A stretch of 39,249 nucleotides of DNA from a virus, in IMG/VR virus record IMGVR_UViG_3300049825_000266, positions 1 through 39,249 of that record; one strand, given 5' to 3'. Below are positions 11,750-20,669 of this stretch, in pieces. The notes beneath the pieces are model-generated. The model ran no database searches. It had not been told where the DNA came from and saw only the letters and a list, made by a program, of their open reading frames with translations. Positions within the stretch are counted from its first letter, which is position 1; each line of letters opens with the position of its first letter. The position numbers and the translations under genes were made by a program.

Positions 11750-14021
11750 AAGCCACTTGCTCTACGGTGATGCGATAGACGGCACTGTAGCGCTGGACGT
11801 CGTTGACTGCCTCCATCTTGTCCAGTTGTACCGTGCAGTCTAGCACCTTGCATTCGTACTGCACCCCGTCGATATCTTGGAAGATGACAGGTGGCACTTG
11901 GCGTACTAACGTGTCAAGGTGGGTACGCATCTGCACTGCGGTGTAGGTGGCGAGGGTGGTGTTGGTCATCTGCTCATCGCTGATCTGGATGGGCAGATTC
12001 CAGCGGAAAGTATCGGTAATCATATTATGATACTTCACGCGCACCCCGCGTATAAGGGGAGTTCCTTGATAGTTGACCGTCTCCTTAGCATACAGCCCTA
12101 GCCCAATACAAAGCTGCTTAGAGTTTGGTCGCGTAGCATAATCGCTCCACCGTAACTCTGTACCACTGGCCGTCACTTCCCCCAAGTATTCCCACTCGGT
12201 TGATTGCTCATCCAACCAGTAGACACGCACAGGGTGCAGGCTATCAATGCCGTCACCCATAATCATTACGCTCTCCCAGTCCTTGCGCACATCCCGCAGC
12301 CCACCGTAGATCCAATCCGTCTCGATGGTGCCGTAAGGGGTGGTATAGGCCAGGGTGTCAAGGTCGATGGCGTTGGGGTTATCGGTCGCAACGCACGTAA
12401 AGATAACGCCCTTGTTGGTGCCGAGATAGATCTTCTGGTTGGTCCTGCGGTAGTGAATGCTGGTGAAATACAACTCGTCGTTAGTGGGTGCTTCGGTGAC
12501 ATAGTGCCAACCTTGGCCATTGTAGGCCCACACCGTAGACGCCCCGGCTGTTGCCCGTACCAGGCAGTATAGCCAATTGTTCTGTGTCGCAATGGCCCCG
12601 ATTACCCCACTGCGATTGAGCGGTAAGCCTTCGCCAAGGTCTGGCCCGACAGGTAACATACTCGATGCGTCGTAGCGATAGATACCAGCGTTCAGAGGGA
12701 TGTACAAGGCCCCTTGCCAGTTCAACATACCCTTGCCAAAGTCTTCGCTTGGGTCCAGTTGGCCCCATGGTGTCACAGTAAAGACGCTGTCACCAAAGCC
12801 GATATAGTAAAGCCCATCATCGCATGACACAAACATGTAATCACCTTGGCCGGACAAGCCATTGACAGAGAACCCACTAGCACACACCTCAACCGCTGTG
12901 CTCCACGTCACCCCGTCGCTGGTATAGCTGATCGTGTTGTTGACCGCGCGCCATAGATAGCCATTCCAGCGGGTGAAGATGCGTGCCGGGGTTGCAGCAG
13001 TGGTTAGCGTCTCGGCCCCATTCATCGTCTTGTAGTTGGTGCTGTCACCGATGCCAATGTAGAGAGTGGAGCCGTCCGTGTGTAGGTCGGTGATGTCAGC
13101 CGCAAATGCCGCCGCTACCGTCACCCACTTGCTGGCGTCGTCCTGCTGTTTGTATAGCGTTTCGCCTGCGGCCGCGTACATAAAGCCGCTGGCCGGGAAG
13201 TAAATCAATTTGTTGATTTGTTCGGTGGCCAGTGGCATTCCCATCACCGGCTCAATCAACATCCGCCCGCTTGTGTAGCTGGCCCAAGCCGACCCGTTAT
13301 ACCAGGCCATCCCATCGACGGTAGGGTCTACGCTACTAACGTCAACCGGCAAATTCATAATCTCTAGCGCGGTCGTGGGTTCGACCACAATCCAGTAGAA
13401 CGTGCCATCGCTTAACAGTGCGTCAAACTCAATGTAGTGACAGCTATAGCCCCAGGTGTTGTTGAGATATTCGACATTCGTCACCAGTGACGCGGACGGT
13501 AACGACGCGCTGTCCGTCCACAGGCCAACATTGATCGTGGTGGTAATAGGGGTGGCTGACAAATTATCGTCGTTGGCCAGGTAGAGATGCACGCCAATGA
13601 TACGCGTGCCGTTACCCTCGATGCGCTTGGCCAGTTTGCGCACTGTCTGCGTGCTGCCAATGGCTACGCTACTCTCTGCCTTGAGGATGCCGGGGCAGTA
13701 GCCTGTATTGAGGGGGTAGTTGGTGGTATCGGCTTGGGTAGCAGGCACAAGGGCCATTGGTAGTTGCAACCGATTAGGCCAACGGGTTTCACTGTCAGCA
13801 TAGAGAAAGCCGCCCGCGTCTACGTCTTTCTTGCCTACGCCTGCCTGCCAGTTATCCATGGCGAAGGCCGTCCACGATTGCAGGTCGGAGTAGTCGCCCG
13901 CACCGGTGCCAATCTTGGCGGCCAGTTGGTTGGCATTACTGCGTAGGTACTGGCGGTAGTCGGTCAGCATGTACTCGCGCAAGGTGGCCGCAGTGGTGCC
14001 GAGACGAATATGGCTACTCAT
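11733..14021 (-). CDS. Tail fibre / receptor-binding-type protein (762 aa)
   Basis: Start at ATG 14021, overlapping the upstream stop as TAATG; the longer frame from 14093 runs into the upstream gene. N-terminal 80 residues are a helical attachment-like domain (TLREYMLTDYRQYLRSNANQ). A beta-sandwich-like region follows (VGLWTDSASLPSASLVTNVE), then repeated propeller-like blades (LHTDGSTLYIGIGD, YMFVSCDDGLYYIG, IYLGTNKGVIF) and a C-terminal beta domain. It likely forms part of the tail tip or fibre that contacts the host. Specificity unknown. Exact assignment (fibre versus tail hub) is inferred from its place after the tailspike and collagen-like-repeat fibre. Confidence 0.65.
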   Translation of the reverse strand: MSSHIRLGTTAATLREYMLTDYRQYLRSNANQLAAKIGTGAGDYSDLQSWTAFAMDNWQAGVGKKDVDAGGFLYADSETRWPNRLQLPMALVPATQADTTNYPLNTGYCPGILKAESSVAIGSTQTVRKLAKRIEGNGTRIIGVHLYLANDDNLSATPITTTINVGLWTDSASLPSASLVTNVEYLNNTWGYSCHYIEFDALLSDGTFYWIVVEPTTALEIMNLPVDVSSVDPTVDGMAWYNGSAWASYTSGRMLIEPVMGMPLATEQINKLIYFPASGFMYAAAGETLYKQQDDASKWVTVAAAFAADITDLHTDGSTLYIGIGDSTNYKTMNGAETLTTAATPARIFTRWNGYLWRAVNNTISYTSDGVTWSTAVEVCASGFSVNGLSGQGDYMFVSCDDGLYYIGFGDSVFTVTPWGQLDPSEDFGKGMLNWQGALYIPLNAGIYRYDASSMLPVGPDLGEGLPLNRSGVIGAIATQNNWLYCLVRATAGASTVWAYNGQGWHYVTEAPTNDELYFTSIHYRRTNQKIYLGTNKGVIFTCVATDNPNAIDLDTLAYTTPYGTIETDWIYGGLRDVRKDWESVMIMGDGIDSLHPVRVYWLDEQSTEWEYLGEVTASGTELRWSDYATRPNSKQLCIGLGLYAKETVNYQGTPLIRGVRVKYHNMITDTFRWNLPIQISDEQMTNTTLATYTAVQMRTHLDTLVRQVPPVIFQDIDGVQYECKVLDCTVQLDKMEAVNDVQRYSAVYRITVEQVAYAAST

Positions 14022-15418
14022 TAGAACGCACTCAGTGCGGCGCGCTTCCAAGTATTTGCCGCGGTGCAAACGTAGATAAATCCTGTATCCCAAGCGATCT
14101 GTCCAGCACTGCCAGCCCCCGCCCCTGTTGGTGTCTTGGTTGTCTCAATGCGGAAGGTATCGCCGGTCGTGCCAAGGGCAGATGAGACAATGGTTAATGG
14201 TGCAGCGGTAAGGGTGCTAGGTGCTGTACTGTAGCTGTTGAGATAGTTTACCCCGCTTACATCAAGGTTGACAGTCAGCCGATAGTTACTCGCGCCTTGG
14301 TCTTGAATCTCGAATTGATGGTCGGTCGTCGTCCCACCTACCACCACAGCCCCACCTGTTGGCTGGACAATCACCAGGCTACTGGTCTTGGTCGCGTGCG
14401 CGGTGCCATTAATGACAATATCTTCATTGGCCCCATTGCCGCCGTTCAGCGTTTGCCCCAGGCTGCGCCCAGCCAACAACGCATACTGTGCATGGTCATC
14501 ATCGCTTAGGCCTGTCAGCGCCGCGCCGTGGTCAATCTGCCCCCCACTGGTTGCTCCGGTGTGCGCGTGTTGCGCATTCGTAAAACCAGTGCTGCTAATC
14601 GTTGGCGTGGTCAGCGTTGCGCTGTTAATCGTGGGACTAGTCATGGTCTTGTTGACCAGCGTGTCAGTGGTAGCCCTGCCGACAAGGGTGTCAGTGGACG
14701 TGGGTAAGGTCAGCGTCCCTGTGTTGCTGATGGTGCTAATGATGGGCGCGGTCATGGTCTTGTTGACCAGCGTGTCAGTGGTCGCGCGCCCGACAAGCGT
14801 GTCGGTTGCTGTCGGTAGCGTCAGCGTGCCGGTATTGCTGATGGTGCTGATGATGGGCGCGGTCAGCGTCTTGTTGGTCAGGGTACTGATGCTGCTGATG
14901 GTAGGTACTGCTACGCCGCCCGCCGTAATTACTCCGGTTACGGCTAACCCCGTTATATCGATGGTCGCCAATAGGGTAGTGTTACGGTAAAAGATATGCG
15001 ACATGGTTGCAGTGCCATTCAGCCCATAGTAGATGTCACCAACCTTTGACGAAAAAACAGTATTCGTTGCGTCGTTGCGTATCCATACGCTACCTGCCCC
15101 TACCGTATCATTCGCGCGTAGCTCTAGTGTAGAACCACCTTGTCCCACGATCTTAGTAATCACTGGATCGGTCAGGGTCTTATTGGTGAGCGTCTGCGTC
15201 CCGGTCAGGGTAACAACACTGCTGGCGTACAGGGTAGCATCCAATGCGCCGCTGCCGTTGAGCTTAATCGGCTTGCCCGCGTCACCCGCGCCCGCGCTGG
15301 TCGCGATGAACTCGCTTTCCGCAAAGTAGCGGCTGTCCAGTTGGCCCGCATTCAATTGCGTTTTGCTGTAATAGTTTTGTGATAGGAATCTATCAATCCC
15401 TGTGTTACTTAATGGCAT
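14021..15418 (-). CDS. Repeat-containing tail fibre protein
   Basis: 465 residues. The N-terminal peptide (MPLSNTG and QNYYSKTQLNAG) is probably a virion-anchoring segment. From about 70 to 270 there are TLTNKTLTAP and VGRATTDTLVNKTMT repeats alternating with PIISTISNTGTLTLPT, a well-known phage fibre shaft pattern. A His-rich spot (FTNAQHAHTG, DDDHAQYALLAG) and a C-terminal beta domain follow; the end (GTGFIYVCTAANTWKRA type) resembles a fibre tip. It trimerises in related proteins. It is preceded by a 29-codon duplicate of its own N-terminus. Confidence 0.8.
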   Translation of the reverse strand: MPLSNTGIDRFLSQNYYSKTQLNAGQLDSRYFAESEFIATSAGAGDAGKPIKLNGSGALDATLYASSVVTLTGTQTLTNKTLTDPVITKIVGQGGSTLELRANDTVGAGSVWIRNDATNTVFSSKVGDIYYGLNGTATMSHIFYRNTTLLATIDITGLAVTGVITAGGVAVPTISSISTLTNKTLTAPIISTISNTGTLTLPTATDTLVGRATTDTLVNKTMTAPIISTISNTGTLTLPTSTDTLVGRATTDTLVNKTMTSPTINSATLTTPTISSTGFTNAQHAHTGATSGGQIDHGAALTGLSDDDHAQYALLAGRSLGQTLNGGNGANEDIVINGTAHATKTSSLVIVQPTGGAVVVGGTTTDHQFEIQDQGASNYRLTVNLDVSGVNYLNSYSTAPSTLTAAPLTIVSSALGTTGDTFRIETTKTPTGAGAGSAGQIAWDTGFIYVCTAANTWKRAALSAF

Positions 15419-15463
15419 TACATATCCCCTATTGCCTGTCGCGATAGTCTCATTCGCATCGGC

Positions 15464-15553
15464 CTACTTGGTTTCCAGCCCCGCATTTAGTTGCGTTTTG
15501 CTGTAATAGTTTTGCGCAATATAGCGCGTGAGCCCTGTATCTGCTAGTGGCAT
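15464..15553 (-). CDS. 29-codon duplicate of the tail-fibre N-terminus
   Basis: ATG 15553 overlaps the tailspike stop (TAATG) and opens MPLADTGLTRYIAQ and NYYSKTQLNAGLETK, then TAG. It is closely similar to the first 24 or so residues of the fibre that follows (MPLSNTG... QNYYSKTQLNAG). It is either a translated mini-protein or the remnant of a fibre gene whose shaft was replaced or deleted by recombination. Confidence 0.55.
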   Translation of the reverse strand: MPLADTGLTRYIAQNYYSKTQLNAGLETK

Positions 15554-17013
15554 TATGCCCTCCTGACTTCGCGGGCGAACCCACCGACAACCACGAAATG
15601 CATGGTGTCATTTGATGCAGCCGTCTTGTTTGCACTGCCGTTCATGGCAAAAGGTGTCTCGCTGCCCACTGCGCCATTGTGGACAAAAGTTGTGTTCGAC
15701 GTGCTGTTCGTTACGATGAACTCCTGCCCATCAACGGCCCCATCTACCCCCGTAACAGAAGTCGCCCCGCTGTTATTCGTGCGCCAACGGTCGCCGGTTG
15801 CAATACTGGGAGTCGTGTCGCCGTTGGCCCAAAACTGCCAATCGGATTTGAAGAGACGGCGGAATACCTTTAGATCAGCCCCATAGCGTCCAAAGAAATT
15901 TGTTTCAGATGGGCTAACCTGTACACTGTTCACCACATCATCAATAAAATAGGTGACAGAACGCACAGGACTAGCGTCTGAGTCACAGGAAAAGCCGCTC
16001 CACATGAGGTTGCAGCGCGAGGTAGTAATCTGCACAATGCTGTTTGCTCCGGTACTGGTGCCACTGAGGATAACATTGACATTAAGCAGTGTCACCATTG
16101 ACCCAAGCAGGTTGTCAAGGATGATCGTATTCTGCTGTGTGCCGTCAACCCCTATTTCTGACTTAACATTGCGAATGAGAAAAGAGGAACCATTAATTAG
16201 GCTATTCATGCCCGTTGCTAGTCTGATGAGGGCTAAGCCGTTGCTGTCGCCTGAGATGTTGGCCATCTCAAAACTCTGCCAAATATCAAACGCGCCGCGG
16301 TAAGCATTAATCCCATAGCGCCCATTGCGGAACAAGTGGACGTTGGTAATCATCCCTGGCTGTGTGCCAGCATCAATCGTGATACCATCATCAGCGAAGT
16401 CTTCAAACCAGCACCAATTAAGCTGGAAGTCTTCGCCTAACCGTACCCCTTCTGTATGCAAGCCAGAGCCACTAACATTGCTGTCGTGACCTGTAAAGCG
16501 CATTCCGGTGATGCCGCTCGATTCCTGCCAAGTGCCAACACGCGCAGGGTCTAGCACCACCATGTTATCGTTTGTGTCTTCGGTCTGCTGACACCAAGAA
16601 CCGATTACCTGCGCTGCGGTGCTTCCTACTTTCTTTGTACCCTCGCCCACCAGATACACACCATTTTTGATGACTATCTGGCTAATGCGATAGTGGCCAG
16701 ATGGAACAAGTACCCGGCATTGCCGATAGGTCGCCGCCGCAGTGATAGCCGCTTGAAAAGCCGCCGTATCATCAGTTGTGCCATCACCTAGCGCGCCAAA
16801 CCAACGAACGTTTAACCCCATGCCCGTATCGGCAATTGTCCAGCCGTTCGTCCCCTTCGTCCAGTTGCCGGTTGGCGTAAAATAGATGCTACCAAACGCC
16901 ACGTCTACCCAAGGCGAAGCACTGGCCGTTACTGCCGTGGTGCCGTACCACATGGTAGGCAGTACACCCAAGATGCCATCATGTAGGGTGGTCGGTTGTG
17001 TTGGAATGTTCAC
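15553..17013 (-). CDS. Tailspike with pectate-lyase-type beta-helix
   Basis: 486 residues from GTG 17013, which overlaps the previous stop (GTGA). After an N-terminal attachment region, residues near 75-115 show VRWFGALGDGTTDDTAAFQA and VLVPSGHYRIS, the hallmark of the Pectate_lyase_3 tailspike domain, followed by right-handed beta-helix turns (RNGRYGINAYRG, TIILDNLLGSMVTLLNV). The C-terminus is a small beta domain. It likely binds or depolymerises a surface polysaccharide of the host. The catalytic residues cannot be assigned by eye. Confidence 0.85.
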   Translation of the reverse strand: MNIPTQPTTLHDGILGVLPTMWYGTTAVTASASPWVDVAFGSIYFTPTGNWTKGTNGWTIADTGMGLNVRWFGALGDGTTDDTAAFQAAITAAATYRQCRVLVPSGHYRISQIVIKNGVYLVGEGTKKVGSTAAQVIGSWCQQTEDTNDNMVVLDPARVGTWQESSGITGMRFTGHDSNVSGSGLHTEGVRLGEDFQLNWCWFEDFADDGITIDAGTQPGMITNVHLFRNGRYGINAYRGAFDIWQSFEMANISGDSNGLALIRLATGMNSLINGSSFLIRNVKSEIGVDGTQQNTIILDNLLGSMVTLLNVNVILSGTSTGANSIVQITTSRCNLMWSGFSCDSDASPVRSVTYFIDDVVNSVQVSPSETNFFGRYGADLKVFRRLFKSDWQFWANGDTTPSIATGDRWRTNNSGATSVTGVDGAVDGQEFIVTNSTSNTTFVHNGAVGSETPFAMNGSANKTAASNDTMHFVVVGGFAREVRRA

Positions 17014-17894
17014 ATGTTACCTATTGCCGCTCTTGATAATCGAATCCGCATTGGCCGCGACGATACCCAGCCCCGCCAAAACTTCTCAACGTTATTTTGG
17101 AACAGTACCAATTGTTTCTCATACTGCCCCGTCTCCCGGCTCGATGGATTGCTGAGATACATCTGCATCAGGTACATGCGGGTGTTGTCGTAAAGTAGAT
17201 TGAGTAAGGCCATACTCTCCACCCCTAGCCCCCATATCACGGTAGCCCCAAGGGAATGACTCGCCGCGGTAGAGCCATTCAGTCCCCTCGACAAGTTGGT
17301 TAGTGTGATAGTGCTTGCGCCTTCCGTGTAACCGGAATACTGTAGCCATTCTGTATCTACCTTCACATACCCCACGCGCCCGACACTGGGCTTACTGGCA
17401 ATCGTCAGGCTCGTATCGTCGCTATCAATGCCTGCCGATAGGGTAGGCGTAGCGGTAGGCACTGGCCCAGGTGCGGCCCAATGGATGATGCGCCCTTCAG
17501 TGGTCGCCTGGTCCACTAGTCCACTATGGTGGGAGTAGGCGAGGCGCAGGGTCATCGCGCCGCTACTGCTTGGCTCGATGTCATAGGCTTGGATGTCAGC
17601 CCACGTCTCATCATTCAGGCCTATGTCTGCCCAGTCGTAGAGCGTGCGCCGTTGTTGGGGCTGAATGGTCTTGCTGTCGATGTAGGAGGGGAGGGTATAG
17701 TCATAGGTACCCGCCACCCACCCACCCGTTACCGTGTAAATGTAGGGTGTACGAACCCGTCCCTGCCATGACTGCAAGGCCATGCTCATCGCCGCATAGA
17801 TATTGCTATCCGTCCAGCGGTCCGGCGTTGGCTCCATCAACAATGTGCGGATACTGGTCAACAATTCCGTTTGCGTGTACAGGTAAGGTTGCAT
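17010..17894 (-). CDS. Putative head-tail adaptor protein
   Basis: 294 residues; ATG 17894 overlaps the upstream stop (TAATG). The N-terminus (TQTELLTSIRTLLMEPTPDRW, then DSNIYAAMSMALQSWQGR) and the C-terminus (ESMALLNLLYDNTRMYLMQM, YEKQLVLFQNNVEKFWRGW) are helical. They flank an inserted beta region (TSLTIASKPSVGRVGYVKVD), as in connector proteins that dock under the portal in podoviruses (P22 gp4/T7 gp11-like plan). Its position between small head proteins and the tailspike agrees. Sequence identity to a named family was not established. Confidence 0.55.
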   Translation of the reverse strand: MQPYLYTQTELLTSIRTLLMEPTPDRWTDSNIYAAMSMALQSWQGRVRTPYIYTVTGGWVAGTYDYTLPSYIDSKTIQPQQRRTLYDWADIGLNDETWADIQAYDIEPSSSGAMTLRLAYSHHSGLVDQATTEGRIIHWAAPGPVPTATPTLSAGIDSDDTSLTIASKPSVGRVGYVKVDTEWLQYSGYTEGASTITLTNLSRGLNGSTAASHSLGATVIWGLGVESMALLNLLYDNTRMYLMQMYLSNPSSRETGQYEKQLVLFQNNVEKFWRGWVSSRPMRIRLSRAAIGNM

Positions 17895-18862
17895 TAGCTC
17901 GTTGTCACCGTCGTCCACTTGTTGAATCCAACCACACACCCGTCATTGAGTAGCGCGTGCGCCACCTCTTTTCCTGGGGTGGCAACCGTAACCGGGCAAC
18001 TGGCCGGCGCTTGGAATGTGCCGCTCGGCGCAGCATTTGTGCCGCTGACAATGATCGTGCCTGCCGTTGCCGTGCGCGGGACGATAGCCGCCTGATACAG
18101 CCCCCAGAGGATCGCATTGACTTGCGCTTGCGTTAGCGCGTTGCTCTGCATTTGGAAATTGTTCGTTGTCGTCCAAAGCGCAAAATCGTTGGCTGCAATG
18201 GTGAATGCATAGCCCGCCGGCATCGCGTACAGGAGGAAAGTCGTTGGTCGCCAGGCCGAGACATCCGCTGAATTGAAAGTTCCGGCATAGCCCGCCGGCA
18301 TCGCTTGCAGGTAGAAAGTCGTTGGTCGCCAGGCCGAGACATCCGCTGAATTGAAAGTTCCGGCATAGCCCGCCGGCATCGCGTACAGGGAGAAAGTCGT
18401 TGGTCGCCAGGCCGAGACATCCGCTGAATTGAAAGTTCCGGCATAGCCCGCCGGCATCGAGAACAGGTAGAAAGTCGTTGGTCGCCAGGCCGAGACATCC
18501 GCTGAATTGAAAGTTCCGTCCCTTAATGCCGTGGCGATAAACGTTACGACATTTATCAACGATTTAATGTTGGCACTATTTAGCGTCACCTTGGCATCAC
18601 GAATATCAAACGCTGTGACTGACGCTGGGCTACCAATTGTTACCGTGTACACCCCGATAGCGGCATACACGTGCGTGCGTAGTGCCGTGCCGGTGTAAGT
18701 GTCGGTGCTATCATCGCCCCAATTAATATTCGTTGCTGCGCTCACACCAAATGAATTGATGGTCAGTGTTTGACTTGCGCCGGTGGTGGTGCAAAGGAAC
18801 GTCGCGCCCGTTGCGCCCTGCTGTTGTAGGAACAAAGCGCGCCGACTCGGTACATTGCGCAT
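17894..18862 (-). CDS. PKD-domain protein with four near-identical 26-aa repeats
   Basis: 322 residues. A PKD-like fold is seen near 45-85 (NINWGDDSTDTYTG ... HVYAAIGVYTVTI). Then come four tandem 26-residue units, each GTFNSADVSAWRPTTF plus a short variable piece plus MPAGYA, resembling the BspA/DUF285 class of surface repeats. A C-terminal stretch (ALTQAQVNAILWGLYQAA) resembles the end of that class. Proteins with such repeats are often exposed and ligand-binding, so this may decorate the capsid or bind the host surface. The repeats differ only at a few codons. Confidence 0.65.
   Translation of the reverse strand: MRNVPSRRALFLQQQGATGATFLCTTTGASQTLTINSFGVSAATNINWGDDSTDTYTGTALRTHVYAAIGVYTVTIGSPASVTAFDIRDAKVTLNSANIKSLINVVTFIATALRDGTFNSADVSAWRPTTFYLFSMPAGYAGTFNSADVSAWRPTTFSLYAMPAGYAGTFNSADVSAWRPTTFYLQAMPAGYAGTFNSADVSAWRPTTFLLYAMPAGYAFTIAANDFALWTTTNNFQMQSNALTQAQVNAILWGLYQAAIVPRTATAGTIIVSGTNAAPSGTFQAPASCPVTVATPGKEVAHALLNDGCVVGFNKWTTVTTS
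18209..18520 (-). repeat. Four tandem 78-bp coding repeats
   Basis: Units 18209-18286, 18287-18364, 18365-18442 and 18443-18520. They are identical except at a cluster of bases that change residues 17, 19 and 20 of the unit (YLFS, SLYA, YLQA, LLYA), plus the unit edges. Near-identity with focused replacements suggests recent duplication followed by selection or a copying process. Confidence 0.9.
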
Positions 18863-19185
18863 TAGAGCGTTTCCCCAAAGATAGCCGCACTGACGCCGAT
18901 CACATACTCAATATCACTGTCAGATACAGGATTCTTTTCACTCAAATCCCCGGCGATTTTGGGATTGGCAACCACGAGCCAATGCATGGCCTGTACCATC
19001 GTGTCGATATTGCCTGAGATGAGTACATGCTTCGCCCACTTTAACCGGGCGGCATGATTTGCTGCGCCCACATCTTCCATGAAAATCGCTTGCGCCACAT
19101 ACGCGCAGGCCGCCTTAATCCGCTCTGCGATATCGGTGCCGCCTTGATTAAAACGCGCGTCATAGATTGCTCTGAAATCTGCCAT
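18862..19185 (-). CDS. Putative small virion protein (107 aa)
   Basis: ATG 19185 follows AAGGGGTGCT. A wholly helical-looking protein (AERIKAACAYVAQAIFMEDV, HAARLKWAKHVLISGNIDTM) ending VSAAIFGETL. It sits among head genes and is coupled to the next gene (TAATG). Similar small helical proteins are found next to capsid genes in many phages, but no precise family was recognised. Confidence 0.6.
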   Translation of the reverse strand: MADFRAIYDARFNQGGTDIAERIKAACAYVAQAIFMEDVGAANHAARLKWAKHVLISGNIDTMVQAMHWLVVANPKIAGDLSEKNPVSDSDIEYVIGVSAAIFGETL

Positions 19186-19193
19186 AGCACCCC

Positions 19194-19871
19194 TTAATTT
19201 TGGTCAACAGTAAGCTCCAAGTAGAACACCTGTGCGCTAGCTGGCGTGAAAACGTCCAGCGTTTCGAGCATGGCGATAACATTGCGCGTCGCAGCCGCAC
19301 AGACGAACGGCAGGCGCACGGTATCATTTTGCGTAAAGGCCGCATCGCTGCCGCTGCCCTCCGTTGAGCAAGCGGCAAAGTCAATGTAGCCGATCCGATT
19401 CGCTCGATTTGCCCATAACATTGTGTAGGCCGCATTGTCGTTAATGGCCGTAGGCGCAGTATGAAACAGGTGTAACCGAAAGCGCGCCGTATTTGTACTC
19501 TGGTTGGTCATCAGCCGTGCTTTAACGATATAGCCACTGCCCGCATTAACACGAGCTAGGTCGGTAAAAGTTAGAACGGTCGGCGCGCTGGTCGAATTAC
19601 TAACAGCGTCTTTGGCGGCATAGGCCGTTGTGTCGGCGGGACGGGTGAGGGTGACGCCGACATAGGCCATGCTCCCCCCCACCTGCCCGATCACAATCCC
19701 GGCCCCTGTCCCGGTCCCACTACCCAATAGCAGACGCCCTTTACTGTCCACCGCAACGGCGGCGTAAGTGGCGTCTGCGCTTGTTCGGTCGGTGAGCGCA
19801 TCATTGCGAACGCCCAGCATGGCCAAGCCTGTAGCCTGCCCGGCTGGGGTTCCTTGTCCTTCGCTATGCAT
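19194..19871 (-). CDS. Putative virion beta-sandwich protein (225 aa)
   Basis: Start at ATG 19871 three bases after GGGGGG. The N-terminus is flexible (SEGQGTPAGQATGLAMLGVR); the rest is beta-rich (PTVLTFTDLARVNAGSGYIV, RFRLHLFHTAPTAINDNAAY, IAMLETLDVFTPASAQVFYL), typical of phage head or tail accessory proteins of the type encoded just after capsid genes. Probably a decoration or neck component. Family not established. Confidence 0.6.
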   Translation of the reverse strand: MHSEGQGTPAGQATGLAMLGVRNDALTDRTSADATYAAVAVDSKGRLLLGSGTGTGAGIVIGQVGGSMAYVGVTLTRPADTTAYAAKDAVSNSTSAPTVLTFTDLARVNAGSGYIVKARLMTNQSTNTARFRLHLFHTAPTAINDNAAYTMLWANRANRIGYIDFAACSTEGSGSDAAFTQNDTVRLPFVCAAATRNVIAMLETLDVFTPASAQVFYLELTVDQN

Positions 19872-19879
19872 GTACCCCC

Positions 19880-20098
19880 CTAACTAGTGGTAACTGCTTT
19901 CCAATCCGCATCGGCACTGTTCGCCTCTTTTTTGACATAGAGGTTTACACTCGCTGCGGTAATGCGGGTGTACTCGCTGCCCAGGGGGGCTTGCATCCAC
20001 GGCAAAGCATCCCCATCTGGTGCGACATTGCCGAACCATTTAACAGGACAACGAAAGATGGCTGTTTCAAAAAACTCAGGATGTAGCGGAATATACAT
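19880..20098 (-). CDS. Small virion-region protein (72 aa)
   Basis: ATG 20098 follows GGGGGCAT. It begins MYIPLHPEFFETAIF and has a beta-like end (ITAASVNLYVKKEANSADAD). No motif recognised. Its place between two beta-rich structural genes suggests a minor virion part. Confidence 0.55.
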   Translation of the reverse strand: MYIPLHPEFFETAIFRCPVKWFGNVAPDGDALPWMQAPLGSEYTRITAASVNLYVKKEANSADADWKAVTTS

Positions 20099-20105
20099 AT
20101 GCCCC

Positions 20106-20657
20106 CTATTTGCGTTGGTACTCTACCCATACGGCATAGAGCAACAGTGTGTCTGTTCCATGCGCGGCTGGTGTGATTTCAAAGCTGGCCGTTTGTTTCC
20201 GCACATTGCTCTCTAAATCCGCCGCGGCAACAGTGATCGTGTACACCGCTGCCGTGGTGCCAGTGACCGCGCTGCTAGTATCTACAATCTTCGTATCACC
20301 CACACCGAAGAAGCTGTCCAGGGTCAGGATCGGAATATCCGTCGCCCCCCCCATCGCGGCGATGAGCTTCACATACAGCGGGGCAGAGAAGTCTAGATCA
20401 GGCGGAAGCGGAAGCTGGAACGCAACCGCATCTACGTTCGTCGCAGCCCAACGCAGGCGCAAGGTGCTGTCCGTATCGCCGTTGGTGTACTCAAATATCG
20501 GCGTAGTGTCGCTGGCCATCACACCACCGTTACCGGCAATGTTGGTCATGTTGTTGCTGAACACTTCGCGCAACGTTGTCAGCGGTACCGGAATCCACCC
20601 CGTTCGCGCCAAGGGTCCGTCAACGCTGCGATAAGTATTATCTTGATGGAAAATCAT
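20106..20657 (-). CDS. Putative capsid-associated beta protein (183 aa)
   Basis: ATG 20657 follows AAAGGAG at seven bases. Apart from an N-terminal arm (RTGWIPVPLTTLREVF), the protein is beta-rich (STLRLRWAATNVDAVAFQLP, AVYTITVAAADLESN) and ends in a strand TLLLYAVWVEYQRK. Phages with this kind of capsid often encode such a beta-sandwich after the capsid gene, where it can act as a cement or head-fibre protein. Function inferred from position. Confidence 0.55.
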   Translation of the reverse strand: MIFHQDNTYRSVDGPLARTGWIPVPLTTLREVFSNNMTNIAGNGGVMASDTTPIFEYTNGDTDSTLRLRWAATNVDAVAFQLPLPPDLDFSAPLYVKLIAAMGGATDIPILTLDSFFGVGDTKIVDTSSAVTGTTAAVYTITVAAADLESNVRKQTASFEITPAAHGTDTLLLYAVWVEYQRK

Positions 20658-20669
20658 GGTCGCTCTCCT

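Noticed and set aside
14388-14990. Plus-strand ORF of 200 codons with valine-rich repeats
   Set aside because: It is antisense to the repeated fibre shaft, so the repeats keep the frame open. No start signal or domain.
18133-18498. Minus-strand repeat ORF in a second frame, rich in RPGDQR and CRRAMPEL
   Set aside because: It is an alternative frame of the 78-bp repeats, open only because the unit length is a multiple of three.
18209-18520. CRISPR-like array
   Set aside because: The 78-bp units are contiguous, without spacers, and lie in frame within a protein gene.
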